A model generated the notes under the pieces. The model was not told the DNA's origin. It saw nothing but the letters and a program-made list of their open reading frames with translations, and searched no databases. Shown one piece after another: positions 21,537 to 64,000 of a stretch of 64,000 nt of DNA (positions are counted from its first letter, which is position 1; every line of letters starts with the position of its first letter). Source of the DNA: Metaphire vulgaris (Eukaryota > Annelida > Clitellata > Crassiclitellata > Megascolecidae); NCBI GenBank assembly GCA_018105865.1, contig CM030834.1, positions 16,912,219 through 16,976,218 on the forward strand. Direction: 5' to 3'. Position numbers and translations under genes: made by a program.

Positions 21537-22527
21537 GCTGCTGCTGCTGCGAGTTACACCGTTATCTGTTTGCTGCTGCTGTTACAATAGACTGCTACGG
21601 CCCATATAGTATGGCTTAGAACATTTCTCACACGATGGGCGTGAAGGTCTTCCACAGACTCGACCGATTCTCTTTCTCGCCGGCGACGAACGTCACAGAT
21701 ATTTAATGGAGCCGCGGCAGACGCCATTACAGAGAAGTGATGCGTGGCGCCCTCTTGCGACTGGCTCACGTACTACGTCAATGTAATTGGCGCAACTCGG
21801 AGCGAGATCGTGAACAAGGACAAGCTGCGACAACTGCAAGCGAAGAAGGTGCTTCGCAATTATAACGGTCTGTCGATGTCAGCGTACAGTCGGATACGAT
21901 GGCGCAGTCAGGTTCCCGGAATGAGGGAGCGCATCGACGTTTCTGAGTGAAATGTCTGGAACCCAAAAATGGTCCCCAGGAATTTTTTGGGCACAGTAAC
22001 ATTCTGTTCCGGTCATCGAACCTAATCTCTACAGTCTACCCTATCCCAAAAAATTCTCAGCAGTATTGTCAAGGTTTTTAGGAATCGTCTATTACGGCTA
22101 TGTAATGGCAGAGAGGGGCAAAGGTCATAGGTCAAAGGTCACATCTTCAGTTCCGGTTTTGAGGGTTGAGTGGCAGAAGCCCGTGTTGTTGAAGGGCATG
22201 TTTAGTTTATGTCATTAGGCCTAATGTGAATCAAAGTATTAAAGCGGTGATTATTCTGATGTACTTGACTATCAGCTGTTTTGCTAAATAGGCTGTAAGT
22301 CGATAGGTATGACAAGTAGGCCTATTGCACAAATCCATGAATTCCTCCCTGTCCGGCCTACATAGGCCTACTGTACAATACTGGAAGACAGCCATTCGAC
22401 TCATTTTTCATTCCTTCTACTGATCTTCTATTAATTTTTTCAAGCCATTAAAGCTCGTGATTGATTTCGGGCGGATATTAAATGCCTTTCTAATGTTTAA
22501 CCTCAACATATAAAATACTCTTGCGTC

Positions 22528-22900
22528 CAGAGGCGTAGCGTCCCAATGGCTACTATGGCTCGAGCCACGGGCGGCACACGTGAAGGGGGCGGCAAATTGA
22601 GCGGCGATGACCTTTTTTTGCTTGTCAGGTTGTCGGAGAGCTTTGGCGAAGGGGCGGCAAAATTTAGAAGGGGCTGCAAATTGAGCGGCGATGACCTTTT
22701 TCGACAAATTGAGCGGCGATGAGTTTTTTGCTTGTCAGGGGTTGTTGCCGAAGAGTTCTAGCGAAGGGGCGGCAACATTTAGAAGAGGCGGCCAATTCGG
22801 CCGCGACGACCTTTTTTGCTTGTCAGCTATAATAAAAGCAGGATGGGGCGGCATTTTTTCCCAGGAGCCATGGGCGGCACGAGACCACGCTACGCCACTG
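22528..22900. mobile_element. hAT-type MITE, CAGAGGCGTAGCG family, with internal repeats
   Basis: Ends CAGAGGCGTAGCG and CGCTACGCCACTG. Perfect 8-bp duplication CTTGCGTC (22520-22527 and 22901-22908). Inside, a unit of about 45-110 bases (GGGGCGGCAAATTGAGCGGC, GATGACCTTTTTTGCTTGTC) is repeated about three times. Related to 44319-44604, which has the same GCTTGTCAGG/TGACAAGCAAAAAAGG core. Confidence 0.87.
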
Positions 22901-23854
22901 CTTGCGTCACGTAATATCATAGGATATGATACAATCGTTCTAACGGTTTTAATGATTTATTAATCATAGTTTATTTCAAACAAATTGCTCCATACGAAAT
23001 ATTTTGGGCGCAAATTCAAGCATTTTGACATTCGATTAGGCTAAGCCTATGCACAACACGGCGAAAGGCTTCCCTATGTCATTGCCACGAAACGAGTAGG
23101 TTATGCAAAGGCGATCACGAATGTGGGCATGGCAGGCTTTTGAAAGTTGAGAGAATTTGTGACTCGAAATTTAGCGGGAAGCGGGAGCAGAACCGTCAGA
23201 ACGGCGACTTCGTACGGGCCTGCTAAAGTTCGATCTCCGCGTCAATACGAAGTGGAGGTGTAGGGTGTGCAGCTGCACCCCTGGAAAAAGTAGGGGATGC
23301 AGCGCAACCCTGGAAGACGAGGCTGGGGTGCAGATCTGCACCCCTTGGAATTTTCGACTCAAAAATATATAGGAAATTACCTTTTTTGGCTTGTCCACCG
23401 AAAAATGTGACAACCAAACATATCGTCTCATAAAATCTGCACCCTCTGCTAAAAATTCGTTCCGACGTGCCTGAACTTTAGAGTGTTTAATGAGGTCCGC
23501 CAGCTTTCCACCGCATTACAATTTAAATTATTATCGCAATTTTTTAATAGACCTAACCTACATGAATTTATAAGTTTTTGAGAAAATATTAATAGGAACC
23601 GTCCATAAATGACGTTACGCGATTTTGGCAAGTTGTTGACTCCCTCCCCTCGTCACACGTCGTCAAAAAGTCAGACTCCTCAAATATGACGTCACAACGC
23701 CTTAATTTTGATAAACTCAATAACTTTAATAAACTTTAATAAACGCCCTAATCTTTCCAGTGTCCAAAGTAATGTCCCAAATCACTTATTTCTTAAAAGA
23801 CGCAAGTATTGCAATGAATTCGTTTGAAAATATTCATTATAATTATATATAGCT

Positions 23855-24415
23855 CAGGGATGGGCAAAGTGCGGCCCGCGGGCCACATGCGGCCCTCGAA
23901 GCCCTTTTGTGCGACCCCCGACTTCGAGAGATACTACATTAATGTGCGGCCCTCTAAAACATATGAAGCATTTGACAACACCGTAATGGAAAATTCAGCA
24001 TTCAAATTGTTTTTACACTTTGACACTTGATCGTTAACTAGAAATGATGCTTTTAATATTTACTAACTTTTCTTCGACTTTACAGTCTTGGCTTATTTTG
24101 ACAGTCTTGGCTTATTATAATAATTACTTACACTGTAAGTAAGTAAAATCTCGTTAATTTCTAAAGCGCTTTCAAAAGATGCACCGAAGTAGCTACTTAT
24201 TCCTATGCGCTTAATCTCAAATGAAGTAGCTATAGCCAAAGGTGGGTCATTCATGCCGGGTCATTGCACAGTTTATAATAGGCCTACGTTATGTTAAATA
24301 ACGTTTTGGAAACTACTTAAAAATTTAATTCTAAATGCCGAAAAATGTATGCGGCCCTCGACTTTCATCGCAGACACTTTTGCGGCCCACTGATAAAAAT
24401 TTGTGCCCATCACTG
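23855..24415. mobile_element. hAT-type element, CAGGGATGGGCAAA ends, GCGGCCC-rich
   Basis: Left end CAGGGATGGGCAAAGTGCGG followed by CCCGCGGGCCACATGCGGCC; right end contains GCGGCCCACTG and TTTGTGCCCATCACTG. Perfect 8-bp duplication ATATAGCT (23847-23854 and 24416-24423). The GGGCAAA..GCGGCCCGCGGGCC start is a widespread animal hAT non-autonomous end type. No transposase remains. A LINE/SINE 3' end (24133-24240) seems to be nested inside. Confidence 0.85.
24133..24240. repeat. Dispersed retroelement 3' end, copy 1
   Basis: TAAGTAAGTAAAATCTCGTT, AAAGCGCTTTCAAAAG and TATTCCTATGCGCTTAATCTC match, with changes, 34515-34610 (plus) and 48430-48565 (inverted). All have an AAGT-type simple-repeat tail, as for a retroposed family. 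Confidence 0.6.
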
Positions 24416-24569
24416 ATATAGCTGAAACAATATTCAGAAACTTTTCAAATTCTTTTTTAATGAAGAGGCCTAACATAACATTGCGGTATTAAAAACAATA
24501 TTTAGTATTATGTGACGTCACATTTCTGGAAACCTTCCGCCGTCGTCACTCATCGTCACAGATGTTTGA

Positions 24570-24735
24570 TCCTTGTGTTTGAACTAATCTAATCTAATCC
24601 AAAGTTGTAAATGAGGATCTAATCTAATCTTAAACTTCTATATCGCCACTTTCATAATGCACAGGAGCATCAACCGATGGCACACCAAATCCAAATCACT
24701 AAAGATCCAGGTCAAATCCAGGGTATCCGGCCCTA
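24570..24735. repeat. Dispersed repeat sharing a GATCCAGGTCA block
   Basis: TAATCTAATC repeats, then CGCCACTTTCATAATGCACA, ATCAACCGATGG and AAGATCCAGGTCAAATCCAG. A related stretch with ATCAATCGATGG and AAAGATCCAGGTCATTCCAG is at 49670-49790 near AT repeats. Probably retroposon 3' ends; class unknown. Confidence 0.45.
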
Positions 24736-25001
24736 ACTCCTCTAAGTGCGTGACGTCATTTGTGGGTCTATTAATAGACGTCAATGGGGCAGCCCTATAC
24801 CATAGACTTTAATATCATATAATGTATAATAATAAATCTATGCCCAATACGGCGCCTCATAACTTCATAAGTCTGCTCACTCCGCTAGTCCGCTGGTCAA
24901 TAAATCGCTACCGAGAGCAGCTAACAGTAGAACTCGCGAAAATCGTGTGTTTGAATATTTGAAAGTTTCTATTTGATGCAGATCGTAGATTTCCCCAAAT
25001 T

Positions 25002-25002
<1 letters not shown>

Positions 25003-25060
<58 letters not shown>
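25003..25060. repeat. (AT)n microsatellite
   Basis: Uninterrupted AT run of about 29 units. Confidence 0.95.
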
Positions 25061-25064
<4 letters not shown>

Positions 25065-25149
25065 GCAATTAATACGTTTTATATATTTACCTGCTATTAT
25101 TTTGGATCTGGCAATCGAGTGGATCGGTCTGTCAAATGAAATTAAAGCG

Positions 25150-25400
25150 CTCTATTAGTTTATGCAGAGAGGCTGAGAGAGCTAATTACTTGTTTACAGC
25201 TGCATCGGAGATCCTGTTGTGGATTTGCGTGACCCAGAAATACATTGCGTCCGTCTGTAATCGTTTCATTCGTTATGTTGAATGGATTCGAATGCGTTAA
25301 AGTGGACATTTCGTTTGCGTGTGATCAGAAAATTTCATTTTGAACGGATATGCTCTGTGACAAACTGTTTCAGCCTAAACGTATTGTGGTAGGAAACATT
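25150..25400 (+). promoter_or_regulatory. Possible transcription start zone of the MAST gene
   Basis: CpG content is ordinary up to about 25.35 kb and then falls sharply for the rest of the window. In invertebrates with gene-body methylation such a drop usually starts just inside a transcribed unit. A donor-like ATTGTG/GTAGGA lies at about 25391. No TATA box or coding start was recognised. This is inference from composition only. Confidence 0.25.
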
Positions 25401-25883
25401 GGTATGTAGCCTACTGGGAGCCTTGTACTTTGTGGGGCAGTAAGGTTAACTTAAGTAACGGTTTGTACATTTAGCACTGATCACGTTTTATATAGCTCTT
25501 AACAGACTGTTTAAGTTTGAGCATAGAACTATTTAGTATTTAGTTTATTGTTACTAAAATATAGCGTGCTTTGCATTGCTCATTACAGGCCATTTAGTTG
25601 CATTTCTTTCGCCAGATGGTGCATGGTTAGAGTTGCTGATCATGTAGTTACATGACGCTTCTCAGAATTTGCCATGATTATAGCAATAATTTAAATGAAA
25701 TAAAATTCAAGTGCTTGACCAGTTTTGCTTGTGCTTGAAATGTTATGCTGCACTTCGTTTCTTGCATATTATGGCAATGATGTCATGATGAAAGATTTCA
25801 AATTGTGTTTAGTATGTTGAGTTGGGACTGTGACATAGAACTGATGTTTATTTCATCAATAACCAAGTTGATAGGATAACACC

Positions 25884-28034
25884 GGGTAATTTCGGCACTC
25901 AGGTAATTTCGGCACCCCGAGATCTAGTGTGAAGATATTAATTTTTTACCACAGACTATAGTATAACATCATCACTATGTCTGCCGAAGTTAGACGCAAG
26001 TTGAAAATATGGTCTAAACTACTATTATTCCAGCCAGGTTGGTCATTTATCAGAGTGTGCTGTTTTCTTAACATTTTTCTTGTTTACAAAAAGTGATTCT
26101 TTTTTAGACAATCGATCTGTTCTTTAAGCGTAGATGTTTTTCTGCTGGAAAAATTTAGGACAAGTCAAATTATGAGCAATAATAACTGCAGAACAGCATG
26201 TAATTTCTGCACAGTTACGTTTTTTAAGTAGGCAGCAAAGTGGGTAATTTCGGCACAGACGCTTAAGGTTATTCTGGCAGTGCCGAAAATACCCTCTTTG
26301 AGATGCCGAAATTATCAGCATTCTCATAGCCTATCACTCAACCTCTCCGCTTCCACTCTCTACGGCTAACATAATCCTTTTTGTCGAGCAGGACTTAAAT
26401 CATGGGCGACTCAAGCCGTCCGAAGCGGGGGACGTTATGCTCAGTGGCCTGAAGAGACAATGAAGTTGGCGGTCAATGCAGTCCTTGTTGACGGTAAACC
26501 GAAGAAGACTGCTGCTGAGCAGTTTGGTATACCTCGGCAAACTCTGCAAACTCTATGTTAAGAGACTCCTTGCAACTGATGGAGGCGTCGAAAAACTTCA
26601 TGCAGGACGTCCAACAACATTGACACAAGAACAGGAAAATGAGTTGGAACAGGTTTTACTAAGCATGGCCAACAGGCTGTTCGGTCTGTCGCCGAAGATT
26701 GTGAGAGAGCTTGTAATTTAGCTATTGTGAGATAAATTGTATTGATCACAGATTCAACACCAATGAGAAGACAGCTGGCAGATATTGGTTGGGAGGCGGT
26801 GAGAGGGTTCATGAAATGACACTCGCTGTTGTCGGCGAGGGTGGGTGGCAGAGGCTACGTTAATCGGAAGAGCCATTGGTTTTAATAGAGCGAAAGTAAA
26901 GCGGTTTTTTGAGGAATTACAGAAGGTAATGTTTGACAACAGTGATAGTCAATTGATACCAGCTGTCAATCAGCGTGGATCTATAACAGCTATTGTATCT
27001 CCTGCTAAAGAGTTACGTGCTAGGCCTAATCAACCTATCACGAGTTTTAGTGCGTTGGCAGGTGAGACAGCTTCTAAAACCCAGTGCAGCGCCCGGGAAA
27101 GACAGAAGATAGCGACTAAATCTTCCTATGTTTGGATCTGGGCAGAATGCAGGGTTGAGTATGTTGACACTTCTGATCCCAAATATTGTGAAAATTGGGT
27201 TACATGCAAAGGATGCTCCAAAAGATATCACATATCGTGTGGAGAAAACTGTGGAATCTTTGACGATGACGAATCATATAACTGCAATGGTTGTATCAAC
27301 TGACAGTAAATTTAGTCGATTGCCAGAACAGAAGCTGAAATAATGTTACTTTTCTTTTGCATTTAACTCTACTTCATGCCACAAGAGTCCCAGCATTCGT
27401 TCAGGAGCATAATCGGGTTTTCAAGTAGGCCTATTGTACCTAAGTACATTGATCATCAAATATAGATCATTTTTGTTGAAAATAAAAGAATTAAATAAAA
27501 TTAAAATAAATTCGGCACATTATAAAAAATATATTAGCCAATAATTCTTAGGCTATATAGCCTATCACTGTGTAAATTTATCCATACAGGTTAATTTAAC
27601 CCCAATACCTGGACCAACTTTGGCCCCAACCCTAAAAACATTTAATTGCAAAAATCAGAATTTCTGTTATTGTCTAAGGTTTCTCAGACTATATCTTGCG
27701 AGATGCAAATATAGACAATATCATTCTCGAGTCGGCCTACTTACAACTGTTCTGTTTGATCACAAGTTGGCTGTTGATAATTTCGGCACGGGGTGCCGGA
27801 AATACCCTCTAGCTGTGCCGAAAATACCAACAATGCGGGTAATTTCGGCATTTCGGGGCCTCCACCAGACTTAAAATAGTTACAATATTGTAATATAATA
27901 TAAAGTTTTCTCGTGAATTTTCAGTAGCCAGGATGTTCTTCTAACATATTCAACAATAGCAGTTGTTCAGAAAGGCATATTGCCAAAAATTCTGAACAAA
28001 ATGCTTAAGGTGCCGAAATTACCCCAAATTACCC
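25884..28034 (+). mobile_element. Degenerate pogo/Tigger-like DNA transposon
   Basis: The ends are inverted repeats built from GGGTAATTTCGGCAC: left GGGTAATTTCGGCACTCAGG followed by TAATTTCGGCACC, right GTGCCGAAATTACCCC then AAATTACCC before TA. The motif recurs inside both flanks in both directions (about 26229, 26281, 26301, 27780, 27795, 27820, 27838). It encloses transposase remains at 26402-27303. About 2.15 kb; TA on the right flank fits the pogo target. It stands out by its CpG content in a CpG-poor region, so it is probably younger than the surrounding intron. Confidence 0.8.
26402..27303 (+). pseudogene. pogo-like transposase with PHD-type tail, DDE core deleted
   Basis: Starts at ATG 26402 (MGDSSRPKR) and then shifts frame. 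It carries an HTH_psq-type segment (YAQWPEETMKLAVNAVLV, AAEQFGIPRQTLQ), then a CENP-B-type DNA-binding segment (GRPTTLTQEQENELEQVLLS, FGLSPKIVRELV). After a broken linker comes ATLIGRAIGFNRAKVKRFFE. It then jumps to the C-terminal region, which ends in a PHD-finger-like Cys/His cluster (CENWVTCKGCSKRYHISC ... CNGC). The catalytic DDE domain between RFFEELQKVMFDN and the tail is missing, and there are at least three frameshifts, so it is inactive. The domain order is that of invertebrate pogo-superfamily transposases with a PHD tail. Confidence 0.8.
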
Positions 28035-29252
28035 TAATGTCCTTAGCAAGGCATTTACCATTATGAATCAGTCACTTTTTAAGTAAAGTAGTCACCTTAT
28101 CAGTAACATTATTTTGTTCCTTTATGTAAATTAAGGTAGAAGATCAATTAAAAACAGTGTAGGCCTATTTCTAAGTTCTATTTGCTCTTTTCATTATATT
28201 ATCAAATCATATAGATGCTTTCATGCTTTCACACAGGGTTAATGTCACTTGGTAGAGTGTTGAGTATGGAATTACCCTGAATTTATAAAATTGAGCTGAT
28301 GCTTGTCAATAAAGTCTTCAGAATTTCTGACTCTGAATGTATATGAATAAGAGAAAACGTATGAGTTAGTGTGCTATCACCACAGAAGTGGTGTATGCCT
28401 AACTTGTTGCAGCTGCAGTGGCTCTTGACTGTATTCCTGTTGTCACGAACATAGGCATTTTTATATTTAAAATTCAAATGTTTTGTTTTTTAAAATAAAA
28501 ATTGTAACAGTTGAAATTCATGATTAATGTTAAAATGTTGTGTCTATATGTTATATGATTTTGAAAATAACAGACAATGTGAAGATCTTATAGGAGCAAA
28601 TGTAGATCGAATGTTCCAGGATCTGTGGAACTGTAGTGTCTATTGAAAACTTGGCCCTGATTGAATAAACAGTGCCTACCTTATGACATAGACCCACAGC
28701 AGCTTGAAGAGTCTAATCTCTATGGCTTGTCGTGAAGTTGCTGATAAAGCTCTTTTCTTATTATTGTGCATTTTTTGCCTTCAACATTTGAGTAAAGATA
28801 GGCATGCAGTGTTTGAGTGAATATTAGTTTTTCCTTGCACCAGTAATTTTCATTTGGCTTTCTTATTTACTGGTAATCTAGCTTATCTTACTGCTGCCTC
28901 TTCAGGACCTTGTTTTAGAATTGCCTCCAGCCAAGTACTTTTTCTGGCATGGAGTTTTACGATCAATTCTTACTTTTGGAGTTTTGGAAGATAATTTTAG
29001 TTTTATTTACAAGAGTTAAGTCTCTTTATGATACAAAAATTTTTTGGGAATGCCTTTACTTCCCTTGAATTAATTACAGAACGAAATGATGAAATATCAT
29101 GGCGATATATCATGGGTCACATTTGCAGGTACATTAAGGTGATTAGGCTGAAATTGTGATCTCTATTTTAGATGCGGTCACAAATTGATTTCTTTCCACC
29201 GATCTCTGCAATATAAGTTGATTGATTTCTAAGGATACTTCATCTATCCTTC

Positions 29253-63602
<34,350 letters not shown>

Positions 63603-63629
63603 GTACGCTGTGATCCATTCTTGTTCTAA

Positions 63630-64000
63630 AAATAAATTGATTCTCTGTAGTAGAAAGTCTGTCACTGACAACTAACTCTCTTATGCAAAATTGAATGGAT
63701 GGGTGGAATAAGGAGTTAAATGCAGTTGCCACCTTAATGGTGAGATTGTCAATTGAAGGACCCAGAGGAATAAGGAAGTAAATCCAGTCACCCCATTAGT
63801 GTTGAAAATATCAGTTGAAGGGTCCCGTGAAATATGGAAGTAAATGCAGTTACCCCTCTTATTGTTATTGACACTCAAACCATTGGGAGGTCGGATACGG
63901 TTACCTCCTTATTCCACCCATCCATTCAATTATGAAAGGCATGTTCAATTTGATTTTTCTCATGAATCCTGCGTTCTTTGATGAGAGTAATCAAATTGAA
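63630..64000. repeat. Short tandem/inverted repeat block in MAST intron 6
   Basis: Units of about 65-70 bases with GGAATAAGGAAGTAAATCCA, CAGTCACCCC/CAGTTACCCC and TTGTCAATTGAAGG occur about three times (63705-63860). GAATGGATGGGTGGAATAAG at 63692 recurs inverted at 63909 (CTTATTCCACCCATCCATTC). Looks like a MITE or foldback with long inverted ends. Confidence 0.65.

Larger units (their letters stand above)
18792..25200. other. Intergenic region between the head-to-head genes
   Basis: No coding exon found. Contains CATGGGCGCCC and CAGTGTTTTATCC MITEs, two AT microsatellites, hAT MITEs at 21361, 22528 and 23855, and an AAGT-type simple repeat at 21285-21325. Segments 18900-19690, 20190-20650 and 21560-22500 hold nothing I recognise. 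Promoters of both genes could lie here or (for the plus gene) near 25.2 kb. Confidence 0.4.

Noticed and set aside
27128..27303. PHD-finger host gene
   Set aside because: It is the C-terminal tail of a pogo-like transposase, inside matching terminal repeats.

Overview
The window is animal nuclear DNA: long introns with GT..AG boundaries, non-LTR retrotransposon relics, many small hAT-type elements, Helitrons and very abundant microsatellites. The phylum cannot be fixed from this sequence. The microsatellite load, the mosaic CpG depletion and the element mix suggest a non-dipteran, probably aquatic, invertebrate.

Two protein-coding genes are supported, placed head to head. (1) On the minus strand, from 18.8 kb to beyond the left edge, lies a secreted or cell-surface protein gene: a signal-peptide exon (18722-18791), an SUEL-type galactose-binding lectin exon (9257-9553), a CUB-like exon (3552-3956) and a compact sushi/CCP exon (1344-1511). 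All introns are phase 1, so the exons join without breaking the frame. (2) On the plus strand, from about 29.2 kb (perhaps with an untranslated start near 25.2 kb) to beyond the right edge, lies the 5' part of a MAST-family (microtubule-associated serine/threonine) kinase gene. The exons are 29253-29540, 42297-42516, 45629-45729, 60576-60643, 61540-61624 and 63442-63602. The last two carry the RRWS..SLPSSGY.TNTPSS and EKLHQLP.QPT signatures of MAST proteins. The kinase and PDZ domains would lie to the right of the window. The first exon encodes a SAM-like domain, which I do not know from vertebrate MAST proteins.

Region by region: 1-18.8 kb is the lectin gene. Its introns hold two oppositely oriented Helitrons (4374-6160 and 10615-12532), a 5'-truncated LINE with target-site duplication (6204-7403), several hAT-type MITEs and a 31-bp minisatellite (17596-18075). 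18.8-25.3 kb is intergenic and repeat-rich, with hAT MITEs that have perfect 8-bp duplications. 25.3-64 kb is the MAST locus. By eye it is strongly depleted in CpG compared with the first 25 kb, except for exons, recent transposons (pogo-like at 25884-28034, GGCCC-rich hAT at 40541-41246) and a CpG-rich patch near 36 kb that may be an internal promoter.

The two genes have no evident functional link. The more unusual signals are the SAM-like exon on a MAST kinase, a sharp change in CpG content, a set of TACCGGTA octamers confined to the CpG-poor part, Helitron 3' ends with triplicated pre-hairpin units, and a repeat whose end supplies the splice acceptor of the CUB-like exon.
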